NCBI RefSeq assembly: GCF_001467585.1
Contig: NZ_LNXY01000027.1
Location: 62,001-126,000, forward strand
Length of the DNA stretch: 64,000 nucleotides
Direction: 5' to 3'
Source of the DNA: Legionella drozanskii LLAP-1
GTDB taxonomy: Bacteria; Pseudomonadota; Gammaproteobacteria; Legionellales; Legionellaceae
The notes beneath the pieces are model-generated. The model did no database searches. It was not told the DNA's origin and was given only the letters and a program-made list of their open reading frames with translations. The translations under genes and the position numbers were made by a program. Below are positions 17,970-29,335 of this stretch, one piece after another (within the stretch, counting starts at the first letter, position 1; each line of letters begins with the position of its first letter).

Positions 17970-19832
17970 TTAAACCATTTCCGCTGGCTGCGTGCTAAAC
18001 TCTGGCACCAAATTTTTGAGTAACACATAAAGCTGCTCTTTATCATGATGCAAACTGCATGCGACATTTAGCAAGCGCATCGCTTGAATTAATTCATTCC
18101 ACTCAATTTGACGAAACTTTGCTTTAAACAATTTTTCATGTTCGGTCGGCGCTAACTCTTCAGAAATATGAAAAAGTTCCTCGTATAATTTTTCCCCAGG
18201 CCTTAATCCAATATATTCTATTGCAATATCCCTACCAGGTTCTTTGCCAGCTAATCGTATCATTTGTTCAGCGAGATACCTGATTTTAATAGGCTCTCCC
18301 ATATCCAAGACAAAGATTTCTCCGCCTTGCCCATTAACCATTGCCTGTAAAATTAACTGGCATGCTTCCGGTATGGTCATGAAATAACGTTGCATATCCG
18401 GATGAGTGACTGTAAGCGGCCCACCAGACTGTAATTGTTTTTTGAATAAGGGGACGACTGAGCCTGCTGAGCCAAGTACATTTCCAAAACGCACAGTAAT
18501 GAACTGTGTTTCAGTAAGGCTATTGAGATTTTGACAATAAATTTCTGCGACGCGCTTGGTCGTTCCCATAACATTAGTAGGATTAACTGCTTTGTCCGAC
18601 GAAATTAAAATAAATTTTTCGACCCCTTCAGCCACACTCGCCTCTGCAATGATTTGAGTACCTAACACATTATTCTGTACAGCCACTCGCACTTGCTCTT
18701 CAAGCATAGGTACATGCTTATACGCTGCCGCATGGAATACAATTTGGGGCTTAAATTGATGGAAAAGAAAATCGACAGCAACTTTATCGGTGACCGAAAT
18801 CAATCCCAACTCTAGAGGTATCTGAGAAAATTTTTGCCGTAATTCCGCTTCGATTTTATACAAATTAAATTCGGAGTTTTCAATAATTAGCAGCTTACTG
18901 GGTCGCAAGGACATAATTTGACGACAAAGCTCCGAACCTATGGAGCCGCCACCCCCAGTAACCAACACGCGCTTGTCTTTAATAGTTGCAGCAATCTTAT
19001 CCCATTGTAATTGGACTTGGTCGCGTCCAAGTAAGTCTTCGATATTCACGTCGCGTAACGCATTGACTTCAACTCGGCCTGCAGCTAGGGCAGTGAGGCT
19101 TGGAAGTGTCCGAAAAGGAACATTCGAGGTTTCGCAATGATCAACAATACGCCGCATAAGCGCCGAACGCGCGGAAGGAATAGCGATGAAAATTAAATCA
19201 ATACGGTATTGGATGACCAGTTCTGTCAAATCCCTTATTTGGCCTAAAACTCTTATACCATGTACTTCTAAGCCTCGCTTATTTAAATTATCATCCACTA
19301 AGCCCACAGGTAGGTAAGATTGAGTTCGTTTAAGATCTCGCACCAAACTCTCACCTGCTCGGCCTGCGCCAATAATTAAAACTCTCTTCACCACACTCGC
19401 GTCATCTTTTTTGTCACTGTATTCCCAAAGAGAGCGGCGCATTAATCGGGCACTACAGAGTAAAACAATTAAAATCATCGCATACAAAGGAGGAACTGAA
19501 CGAGGAATATGTTGCAATAGTGTTGTCAAATACAGAGCAGGGATAGTCAGTACGGTGGCACAAATTGTCGCTTTAATGATACGGGCAACATCATTTAAAG
19601 ACGAGTAACGCCAAAGCCCACGATAAACTTTAAAATAGCAATAACAAAATATTTGCACCAGCGCTAAGATTCCAAAGACTAATAAGGAATAAATGGTTGT
19701 GAGGCCAGTTGGTAAAGTTTGCATGTTAAAACGTAACCAATAAGCACAATACCATGCAATAGGAATCGCTAGCATATCAAAAGCTATAACTGCTATCTTT
19801 TTGTTGAACTTAAGAAAATTAATATTCCGCAT
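17970..19832 (-). CDS. PglF/WbpM-type nucleotide-sugar 4,6-dehydratase
   Basis: 620-residue long-form membrane enzyme. Four N-terminal membrane helices (about 10-125) are followed by a Rossmann-like domain with VLIIGAGRAGE (about 151) and a C-terminal SDR domain with VLVTGGGGSIGSEL (about 289). SSDKAVNPTNVMGTTKR carries the catalytic Met-Lys characteristic of inverting UDP-GlcNAc 4,6-dehydratases. Members convert UDP-GlcNAc to the 4-keto-6-deoxy sugar used in LPS, capsule or glycan synthesis. It lies downstream of the GT-C and UbiA-like genes (63-bp gap) on the same strand, suggesting a shared glycan pathway. Confidence 0.92.
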   Translation of the reverse strand: MRNINFLKFNKKIAVIAFDMLAIPIAWYCAYWLRFNMQTLPTGLTTIYSLLVFGILALVQIFCYCYFKVYRGLWRYSSLNDVARIIKATICATVLTIPALYLTTLLQHIPRSVPPLYAMILIVLLCSARLMRRSLWEYSDKKDDASVVKRVLIIGAGRAGESLVRDLKRTQSYLPVGLVDDNLNKRGLEVHGIRVLGQIRDLTELVIQYRIDLIFIAIPSARSALMRRIVDHCETSNVPFRTLPSLTALAAGRVEVNALRDVNIEDLLGRDQVQLQWDKIAATIKDKRVLVTGGGGSIGSELCRQIMSLRPSKLLIIENSEFNLYKIEAELRQKFSQIPLELGLISVTDKVAVDFLFHQFKPQIVFHAAAYKHVPMLEEQVRVAVQNNVLGTQIIAEASVAEGVEKFILISSDKAVNPTNVMGTTKRVAEIYCQNLNSLTETQFITVRFGNVLGSAGSVVPLFKKQLQSGGPLTVTHPDMQRYFMTIPEACQLILQAMVNGQGGEIFVLDMGEPIKIRYLAEQMIRLAGKEPGRDIAIEYIGLRPGEKLYEELFHISEELAPTEHEKLFKAKFRQIEWNELIQAMRLLNVACSLHHDKEQLYVLLKNLVPEFSTQPAEMV

Positions 19833-19895
19833 AATGGTAATTGAACCTATATACCAGCCATTAGGGTCTGTCCAAAGGTATATACTACTACAGCT

Positions 19896-21410
19896 TTAAT
19901 TTAATAGGGTATAAATTTCATAACGATAAAGATGAAGTTTCGTATCAAGCTCAAAAGCTGTGCGAAATTGGTAGCTTTTGTCATGCTTTAATTGACGATG
20001 CAAACACAAATCAGTAGGCGTATAAATGACTTCCCCGTCTTTGCCTATATAGGAAGTTAGGATAAGCACTTTTGGTTTTGTCATCAAAATCTCATTGCAC
20101 AAACGCTCATACATATCCTTGAGCGGAAGCCTTGTCATTGTTTTATTATTCAAACAATAGGAATCAATAAAAGCTAAAGAGCTTGAGTAAGGAATCAAAC
20201 CACTATCTGCTAAGACCACTTGGCTATGCGGTGGGATATTCTCATTTAACCACTCAACCACTTGCTGTCGCAGTCGAATTCCCGCCTGCGGATTTATTGT
20301 AAATGATCGATAATTCGCTAGGTTGTAGGTGGGAATAAAGAAAAAAGCGATCAAAACCACGCTTATCAAAAGACTTATTTCATAAACACTATCTTTTTGG
20401 GGGAAAATATAAGTCCAGATCTGACTTAGACCTAAAAAAGCAAGCGGTAAAAGCAAGATAAACACCGGGAGAAATAAGCGGTTCTCAAAGGCAGAAACAG
20501 GATCAGCATCGATTAATAATATAAGGTAAAGTAGGTTAGGCAACCAAAAAAAATAATGACGCCTATCTTTTGCCTTAACAATTGCCACCAAAGCCAAAAG
20601 GATAAAAGGTAGCGCTAAACGTAAATAGTGTTTATCCATTACAGCAAAAAAACTCATGAATCCTTTGCAGTAAACTGGATTTGGAAATAATTGTCCATAA
20701 TAAGTCCAGCGCCAGAGAAAATATGGGACAAAAATAACTAGGCAAACCAAACAACCAAGGACTAAATCCTTATAATACGCTTTCTTCCCAACTCGCGGGC
20801 TATCAATAAACGCTAAGCCAGCAAAAAGAAGCATCAAAGCAGGTGCTTCGGGTCTGGTTAAGCCAGCGAGTGCTAGTAAAAAACCAGCGAGCATAAAAAA
20901 AAGCAAACTAGGCCGTTTTCTTGTTTGTGCGTAAAAACGATATCCCATCCCTCTTAACAAAAATACTAAAGAAAAACTTACTAAAGCTTGGTAAATAGTG
21001 GTCTCTAAACCAGTAACCGACCAAATTATTTCGCCTCTATAAAGCAGTAACCAAAAACAGGGTATAAAGGACAAACAAATCGAAAACCAGAATCGAGTCA
21101 GATAATAGACTGCAATTGTGCTTAAAATAAGGCCTAGGGCACCCATTGCTTTAAGCATAATGAGCGGATCAAAGCCCAAATGAATAGCAAGACTAGCTAA
21201 AACAACAAAGCTGAAGTTTGAGTAGCCTTCGACTGGCGGTTCACCAATATTCCATACCAATCCATGCCCTACTGTCCAATTTTTGGCATAGCGTAAACTG
21301 ATGTAGCTATCATCAAGAGTAAAAGGCCAGATTGCAATAAGCTGAAAAACGATTAAATAGATGAAAAACAAAGATACTAATGCGACGATTAACCATTTTT
21401 TGTTATTCAT
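19896..21410 (-). CDS. Membrane GT-C glycosyltransferase, AftB-like
   Basis: 504 residues with about ten membrane helices. The first periplasmic loop carries TLDDSYISLRYAKNWTVGHG then LVWNIGEPPVEGYSN, a DD-type catalytic loop typical of polyprenyl-phosphate-sugar GT-C enzymes and, in detail, of arabinofuranosyltransferase AftB-like and related mannosyltransferase-like proteins. A soluble C-terminal part contains ADSGLIPYSSSLAFIDSYCLNN, also typical of that group. It would move a sugar from a lipid-phosphate donor to a periplasmic acceptor. Its start overlaps the UbiA-like gene by 4 bp, tying it to a lipid-linked pentose donor. Acceptor unknown. Confidence 0.8.
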   Translation of the reverse strand: MNNKKWLIVALVSLFFIYLIVFQLIAIWPFTLDDSYISLRYAKNWTVGHGLVWNIGEPPVEGYSNFSFVVLASLAIHLGFDPLIMLKAMGALGLILSTIAVYYLTRFWFSICLSFIPCFWLLLYRGEIIWSVTGLETTIYQALVSFSLVFLLRGMGYRFYAQTRKRPSLLFFMLAGFLLALAGLTRPEAPALMLLFAGLAFIDSPRVGKKAYYKDLVLGCLVCLVIFVPYFLWRWTYYGQLFPNPVYCKGFMSFFAVMDKHYLRLALPFILLALVAIVKAKDRRHYFFWLPNLLYLILLIDADPVSAFENRLFLPVFILLLPLAFLGLSQIWTYIFPQKDSVYEISLLISVVLIAFFFIPTYNLANYRSFTINPQAGIRLRQQVVEWLNENIPPHSQVVLADSGLIPYSSSLAFIDSYCLNNKTMTRLPLKDMYERLCNEILMTKPKVLILTSYIGKDGEVIYTPTDLCLHRQLKHDKSYQFRTAFELDTKLHLYRYEIYTLLN

Positions 21411-22255
21411 TTAAACAAGGCAACACAGGTCAAAATAAAAAAACACAGTAGATTAAAACGAGATAAGTTATCGCTAATAAACAACGATACAGGATCATCA
21501 TTATCTCCGCCACGAATAGTTAACCAGGCAAATCGCCATAAGCCGATTGCAGCAAAAGGCAATGTTAAGAGGAAATAAAATGATTCTTCGTGGGCATAAA
21601 TGGCATATAAAAGATAAGTAATAAAACAAGCTAACGCGGTGCTAATGATCATCACATCAAGAGAACGAAAAGAATATTTTTCAAGTACAGCTCTAGTTGA
21701 ATACTTTAACCCCAGTTGTTTTTCTAAGCGACGCTTACAAAGGGCAATGAATAGACTGACTAAGGTAGCTGATACCGTTAACCACCAAGAAATTGGTAAT
21801 CCTATACCGATAGTCCCTGCCAAAACACGCAGCATAAAACCGCTGGCAATACAAAGCACATCAATAACCGGCAAATTTTTTAGCAGGTGGTTGTAGGCTA
21901 AATTGATAAGCAAATAAAGGCCTAAAAGTGCGGCAAGTTTAGTAGAAATTGACCAGGCTAGTCCTAACCCACCTAGCAATAATATCACCAACATAATCAG
22001 AGCAAAATCGAGAGATACTTCTCCTGAAGCAAGAGGTCTTTGGCATTTATGGGGGTGTAGCCTATCCTCTTCTCGGTCTTGTAAATCGTTATAAATATAA
22101 ACGGCACTGGCGATCAAGCAGAATGATAGAGCAGCGAATAAAGCGTCAGGTAAAAATGCAAGTGAACGAGAATAAAAGACGCCAAGGAGGACAAAAGCAG
22201 CTTTAGGCCAATGAGCCAATCTAAGCAATAAGAAAAATTGTTTTATCGAAGCCAT
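21407..22255 (-). CDS. UbiA-family decaprenyl-phosphate phosphoribosyltransferase-like enzyme
   Basis: 282-residue polytopic prenyltransferase. The first catalytic motif is NDLQDREEDRLHPHKCQRP (about 56-74), the NDxxDxxxDxxHPxKxxRP form found in DPPR synthases (mycobacterial Rv3806c type) rather than in UbiA or heme O synthase. DPPR synthase joins PRPP to polyprenyl phosphate, the first step to decaprenyl-phosphoryl ribose or arabinose. The coupled AftB-like gene immediately downstream supports a pentose-lipid donor. The epimerase pair DprE1/DprE2 is not in the window. First gene of the run. Confidence 0.82.
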   Translation of the reverse strand: MASIKQFFLLLRLAHWPKAAFVLLGVFYSRSLAFLPDALFAALSFCLIASAVYIYNDLQDREEDRLHPHKCQRPLASGEVSLDFALIMLVILLLGGLGLAWSISTKLAALLGLYLLINLAYNHLLKNLPVIDVLCIASGFMLRVLAGTIGIGLPISWWLTVSATLVSLFIALCKRRLEKQLGLKYSTRAVLEKYSFRSLDVMIISTALACFITYLLYAIYAHEESFYFLLTLPFAAIGLWRFAWLTIRGGDNDDPVSLFISDNLSRFNLLCFFILTCVALFK

Positions 22256-22527
22256 ACTCTCGTTTAATCCGCCACATCATTAAACCATAACTATATCATC
22301 ATTTTTCAATAGGTTAATTAACTTATTAGGAATTTCTAACGCTGAGTGAATTAGGAAACAAGATCCATGCACCCCGCAGTCAAAGCCCAGGATTCGCCTT
22401 AGTATGCAGAGAATACACCAGCGCATCGAATACGAGCGAAAATTTAATCAATCAATATTGCATTTGATCAATAAACTCGTAATATAAAAAATTAGGACGA
22501 TATTTTAACACTGGAAGTGAGGACATT

Positions 22528-23787
22528 ATGAAATTCGTACTCTCCGAAGAATTTATTTTTAAACTTCTTAGTTTACGCCGGGACTATGAGGAAAGAGAAA
22601 AAATAACCCTGAGTAAAGCTTCGCAGCCTTATGCGATTAGCCGTTTTTTTGGTGCTACAGACGTTGAATTACGTGATCAACAAATTTATCGTATAGAAAA
22701 AATGTTGATCGCATTGGCGAAAGATCTTACCCTTTCTAAAAATGGTTTTAATCAACAAAAATATTTAACAGCCCTACAAGTACTCGTTACCTTATGTTTT
22801 TATACCAAATCACAAATTCATCGCAACTATACTCTGCCGTACAGCGCTTCCACCTTGAGTCAGTTAATTGATGAAGCAATGCCCCTCACGGCTCTTAATG
22901 TTATGGATCCAGAAACTCAGGCTTGTTGTTTATTGACTACCGATAACTTTCTAAAATCAGACCATTGTTTGGAGTCGCTAAACGCTTGTTTGAAAAAACA
23001 AATCACGGCTTTAGAATGGCGCGATTTCTCTCATTTCGTTTCTACGGAATGCGGATTATTAGATAAGAAATACGTCGAAAATTACCCCATTACTTCTATT
23101 ATGATGCCTTTAGTCGCGAAACCCTGTGAGGTTGCTGGCTATACCTTGGGTTGGGTTTTCGGCAACTGGGTTGGAAAATCAGCTTCTCTTCTCTCAACTC
23201 ATACAGCCGTTGCTATGACACTCGGTAGTGGTTTAGTATTACTATTTGGACCCTCAGCCACACTTGTTGCTATTCTCATAACGCCTACTCTCGCCGGACA
23301 ACTGATTGAAACTTGTTGCGGTATCTCACTGGGTATTATTATGGGCAAATCCCTGAACTTAATTGGAAATGGTGTGGGCTTTACTGTGGGTATGCCCTTG
23401 GATCTCGGTGTGCAATTACTTGGTAAAACTTATTCAGTAATTACTAATCTTTATCAAGGTACGTCAGATTATCCGCAATTAACCGGGATCTCTTTAACTG
23501 ATGGTGTCTCTATTAGCGATGGCATTCCTATTGAATTTGGACATGTAAATCAACTGACAGAACAAGTACACAGGAACTTGAAATCAGTTCCGATCATTGT
23601 TGCTATCGAGGGAAATCAACTTATTGTGAAATATGAAGGTGTCACTAGAAAAGTTGTTATAGCAGCTGAGGCGCAAGAAACAATTGAGGAGTTAAAAAAG
23701 CTGGGATTGCAACAGAAAATAGTGGAGATAGAAGAAGAACCAGAAAGTCTGTTGAGTGATAACTGTAGGATATCGTCTACCCCCTAA
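22528..23787 (+). CDS. Unknown protein with central hydrophobic region, effector candidate
   Basis: 419 residues. The N-terminal half (1-195) is soluble and helical. A central glycine-rich hydrophobic region (about 195-310) has several possible membrane segments, such as VLLFGPSATLVAILITPTLAG and ISLGIIMGKSLNLIGNG, and the C-terminal 100 residues are soluble and end Glu-rich (VEIEEEPESLL). No family recognised. The start ATG has a GTGAGGA site. It stands alone between divergent UbiA-like and convergent truD genes. A host-membrane-acting effector is a possibility by style only. Confidence 0.72.
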   Translation: MKFVLSEEFIFKLLSLRRDYEEREKITLSKASQPYAISRFFGATDVELRDQQIYRIEKMLIALAKDLTLSKNGFNQQKYLTALQVLVTLCFYTKSQIHRNYTLPYSASTLSQLIDEAMPLTALNVMDPETQACCLLTTDNFLKSDHCLESLNACLKKQITALEWRDFSHFVSTECGLLDKKYVENYPITSIMMPLVAKPCEVAGYTLGWVFGNWVGKSASLLSTHTAVAMTLGSGLVLLFGPSATLVAILITPTLAGQLIETCCGISLGIIMGKSLNLIGNGVGFTVGMPLDLGVQLLGKTYSVITNLYQGTSDYPQLTGISLTDGVSISDGIPIEFGHVNQLTEQVHRNLKSVPIIVAIEGNQLIVKYEGVTRKVVIAAEAQETIEELKKLGLQQKIVEIEEEPESLLSDNCRISSTP

Positions 23788-23811
23788 GCTGTGGTTGCAT
23801 GATGGCATCGC

Positions 23812-23843
23812 AGGTTGGGTCCTCAGGCTCGGGGCCTGACCTA
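23812..23843. repeat. Degenerate copy of the AGGTTGGGCC palindromic repeat
   Basis: AGGTTGGGTCCTCAGGCTCG followed by GGGCCTGACCTA resembles the palindromic unit that flanks both MITE-like elements, and is preceded by GCATGATGGCATCGC as copy 2 is preceded by GCATGATCT. It sits between convergent genes and may also serve as a bidirectional terminator. Confidence 0.5.
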
Positions 23844-23876
23844 CACTTCATTTTCAATAGCATAGTTTTTACGATT

Positions 23877-24907
23877 TTAATGACTATTCATTAATTCACG
23901 TACCACACTGGTGGCATAGCTGCCGGAGGTTAATCTGAAACTTAGATGCAATGCCTCTCCTTCCCAATGCCAATTTAAATTTTCAACCTGTAAAATTAAA
24001 GAACGATATGCACGTTCTAATCCCTGCTTTTCAAGCGCTTCACACCAAGCCTTATAATCAGCTAAAGCTTCGTCTTGTATGCCGAAAGCCTCTTTACTGG
24101 TGCGGTCTTCTCCTCTACCCCATAAAGGAGCTGCGGGAGAGATATCAAATTGACTGACTCTTGCAGGAATTGCATCATCAAGTATTTCGACTGTAAAAAT
24201 ACTATTTGAACCGGCAAGTTGCAGGACATCACCAGATATGGCCTTATTCCAATTTCCAAGGCTAACCCGCTTTGATAAAATTTGATTGAATAAAAAAGCC
24301 CTGGCAGCTGAATAATAAATCCCGCGTAAAAAACGATTTTTTGGTTTTAGATTAGCTAAAAGTAGATCCTTGGCTTTAATAAGATTCTGACCTTCATAAC
24401 CAAAACGCTGTGGGCCAAAATAATTGGGGACACCAAACGATTTAATTTGAGCTAAACGTGCTTCGACTTCAGAGCTTTCGGTTAGATCCCGCAAAACCAA
24501 GCTAAAATCATTCGCAGCAAGCGTCCCTGTTTTTAGTTTTTTAAGATGACGTTTACTTTCTAAGACTCGCCATCCCTGACCTTGAAGCAGATTGGATTCA
24601 GGTAAATCCTGCCCAGGACAATGGACACAGAGCCATTGTGTAGTGAGCGCTTGCCTATCTTTTAATCCGGCGTAAGAAATAGCTTTTTCCGATTTACCTA
24701 AAGTGCGCGCTAAACTCTTGACCAATTCTTCCGTGTTTAAGCCTCTTTTTTCAATGCGGAGAAAAAGATGTTCTCCCTCACCCGTCAACTCAAAACCCAA
24801 TACCTCATCAACTTTAAAATCCTCGGGTGTAGATTTTAGAGACCCCTTAATTTGAGGTTTACCATAAGCAAAGGGAAGTTCTTTAACATCAACCATAGAA
24901 ATACTCA

Positions 24908-24908
<1 letters not shown>
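23877..24908 (-). CDS. truD: tRNA pseudouridine(13) synthase TruD
   Basis: 343 residues, normal TruD length. SYAGLKDRQALTTQW (about 79-93) holds the catalytic Asp84. FKVDEVLGFELTGEGEHLFL near the N-terminus and NYFGPQRFGYEGQNL in the middle are family hallmarks. Modifies U13 of tRNA-Glu and others in the cytoplasm. Its ATG shares a base with the TAA stop of the Nif3-like gene (TAATG), so the two are coupled. Confidence 0.96.
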
Positions 24909-27169
<2,261 letters not shown>

Positions 27170-27179
27170 AAGTACTGCC

Positions 27180-27458
27180 TTATCTACACAATCCTAACAT
27201 CGCATCCACGCCACAAAATTCTGCTAAAGCTTGAATCGCTTTAGGCATTCCATCAATTTCACAAGTTTTATTTTGCTCAGCAGAGAGCCGTTTTGCTTCA
27301 ATCAATAATGCAAGACCTGCACTATCACAATGAAGTACTTCACTTAAATCAAGATGTAATACTGCTTCTTTATTATTATGAAAAAATTTTAGCATGCGCT
27401 GACAGTCCGATTGGACTGTCGCAAAAATCATCTCTGTTGATGGTTTAAAGGATTGCAC
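27180..27458 (-). CDS. mlaB: STAS-domain protein MlaB
   Basis: 92-residue STAS domain with LDLSEVLHCDSAGLALLIEA as the central signature. Cytoplasmic component that stabilises the MlaFEDB ABC complex for inter-membrane phospholipid transport. Two bp downstream of mlaC. Confidence 0.9.
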   Translation of the reverse strand: MQSFKPSTEMIFATVQSDCQRMLKFFHNNKEAVLHLDLSEVLHCDSAGLALLIEAKRLSAEQNKTCEIDGMPKAIQALAEFCGVDAMLGLCR

Positions 27459-27459
27459 G

Positions 27460-28065
27460 TTATGCTGCCTTCTTAGAGTGTTGCTGCATTTGTTTTATCA
27501 AATCTTGCATGCTTGAATTTTGCAATGCTTCTGCAAACTGCGAGCGGAAACTTTGTAATAAGCTAACGCCCTCAACACTTAAGTCATAAATTTTCCACTG
27601 TCCATTCTTAGAAATCAGGCTATAGCTTAAAGGAATGTTTTTGCCTTTAGAACGAACAATAATGCTATTAATTCGGATAAAACGGCTTTCCAGTGAGCCT
27701 CTGATTGGCAGGAACTTGACCGTTTCATCGGTGTATTCAGCCAGGGGAGTCGAATAAGTGCGAATAACTAATTGCGTAAATGCTCTAGAGAATTGTTGCT
27801 TCTCAGCTGAAGAGGCTTCACCCCAGGCTTTACGCCCAAGTACCGAGCGCGACATCCCACTCACATCAACATTCGGCAGTAAATACCGCTCAACAGCTTG
27901 GTAAATAACCTGAGTATTATTTTTTAAATTTGCTTTATTTTGCTTTAATGTTGTAAGAATTTGATTTGAAGTCATTTCTAGCATAGACATGGGCGATGAA
28001 GCTGCCCATACGAATTGAGTTAATGACAATGCCGCGGACAACAAAATTATTTTTATTCCTTTCAT
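27460..28065 (-). CDS. mlaC: Periplasmic phospholipid-binding protein MlaC
   Basis: 201 residues with an N-terminal signal peptide (MKGIKIILLSAALSLTQFVWA, cleavage near residue 21). Tol_Tol_Ttg2 domain: ERYLLPNVDVSGMSRSVLG, FSRAFTQLVIRTYSTPLAEY, and WKIYDLSVEGVSLLQSFRSQF near the end. Carries lipids between MlaA at the outer membrane and MlaFEDB. Confidence 0.95.
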   Translation of the reverse strand: MKGIKIILLSAALSLTQFVWAASSPMSMLEMTSNQILTTLKQNKANLKNNTQVIYQAVERYLLPNVDVSGMSRSVLGRKAWGEASSAEKQQFSRAFTQLVIRTYSTPLAEYTDETVKFLPIRGSLESRFIRINSIIVRSKGKNIPLSYSLISKNGQWKIYDLSVEGVSLLQSFRSQFAEALQNSSMQDLIKQMQQHSKKAA

Positions 28066-28072
28066 AATTCAC

Positions 28073-28552
28073 CTATTTCTTAATATTAAATAAAAGCTGA
28101 CCAATCAAATTCTCAAGAATAATTGCTTCTTGTGTTTTAGGGATTGCATCGCCTTCACGCAAGTAGGGATGTTCCTTAGTTTCCTCATCATCAAATCCAG
28201 GGACGATGCTGATATAGTTAGACCCAATTAAACCCTCAGTTAGAATACGTGCTGAAGAATCTTCGTAGGGAATTGGTTTATCATTTCGTAATAGCATGGT
28301 CACTTTAGCATTCAGCTCACCCGATTGTAATTCAATACGAGTCACTTCACCAATTTTTACTCCAGCAACAGTAACCGGTGCTCTTACTCGAAGACCACCA
28401 ATATCGGTGAATTCTGCAGTGATATGATAGCCTTTGGGAGTAACTAAATTAGAAATCCCACTCACCTTCATAACCATAATAAATAAGGCAAGCAAGCCTA
28501 GCAGCATAAATAGACCTACGCTTATATCGATACTTCGTTGCCTATGATTCAT
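28073..28552 (-). CDS. mlaD: MCE-domain lipid transporter component MlaD
   Basis: 159 residues: one N-terminal membrane helix (about 10-30) followed by an MCE domain, with YHITAEFTDIGGLRVRAPV, VAGVKIGEVTRIEL and TEGLIGSNYISIVPG. Forms the hexameric periplasmic ring of the Mla complex. Confidence 0.96.
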   Translation of the reverse strand: MNHRQRSIDISVGLFMLLGLLALFIMVMKVSGISNLVTPKGYHITAEFTDIGGLRVRAPVTVAGVKIGEVTRIELQSGELNAKVTMLLRNDKPIPYEDSSARILTEGLIGSNYISIVPGFDDEETKEHPYLREGDAIPKTQEAIILENLIGQLLFNIKK

Positions 28553-29335
28553 CTACCAACCTCCAATCATCACTGCTGTCAAAATAAAATCAAGCCCAAG
28601 GACTGCTAGTGAAGAATAAACCACTGTTCGCGTTGTCGCTTGACTGATCCCTTCAGCTGTAGCAATACAATTAAAGCCTTGAAATACTGCTATCCACGCC
28701 ACTACAAAAGCAAAAACAATACTTTTGGTAATACCGCTCAAAACATCTACTCGAAAATTGACAGCAGCCTGCATGTTTGACCAAAAACTGCCGGCATCAA
28801 CTCCTAGCCATTGCACACCCACAAAATACCCGCCGTATACAGCAACAGCGGAAAATATTAATGCCAATACCGGCAAAGCAATAAGGCCAGCAAGAAATCG
28901 TGGGTAAATCACTCTTCCCAAAGGATCAACTCCCATCATATCCATGCTTGCCAATTGCTCAGTCGCCTTCATTAAACCAATTTCAGCCGTCAAAGCGGAA
29001 CCAGCACGCCCTGCAAAGAGAAGAGCTGAGATAACCGGTCCTAATTCTCTAGCAATACTTAGCGCTAGAAGTTGTCCTAATTGGCTCGTCGCCCCAAATT
29101 TTTGCAAGGTATTATAGCCTTGTAATCCAATAACCATGCCAATAAACATGGCTGACACAACGATAATTAAACAAGACAAAACACCGACAAAATATAACTG
29201 CGCACGCAAAGCAGGCCAAAGACGCGGTAAATCAGGATTTCTATAAAATACACCCAGTAAAAAAACACCTGAACTTCCCATGGATTGTAAAGAATGCACA
29301 CCACGTTGTCCCATACGGGCAAGCATATCAAGCAT
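28553..29335 (-). CDS. mlaE: Mla ABC transporter permease MlaE
   Basis: 260 residues with about five to six membrane segments. The permease motif LGPVISALLFAGRAGSALTA followed by EIGLMKATEQLASMDMMGVD is diagnostic of the MlaE/TTG2B family. Starts within the end of mlaF (8-bp overlap) and abuts mlaD. Confidence 0.97.
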   Translation of the reverse strand: MLDMLARMGQRGVHSLQSMGSSGVFLLGVFYRNPDLPRLWPALRAQLYFVGVLSCLIIVVSAMFIGMVIGLQGYNTLQKFGATSQLGQLLALSIARELGPVISALLFAGRAGSALTAEIGLMKATEQLASMDMMGVDPLGRVIYPRFLAGLIALPVLALIFSAVAVYGGYFVGVQWLGVDAGSFWSNMQAAVNFRVDVLSGITKSIVFAFVVAWIAVFQGFNCIATAEGISQATTRTVVYSSLAVLGLDFILTAVMIGGW

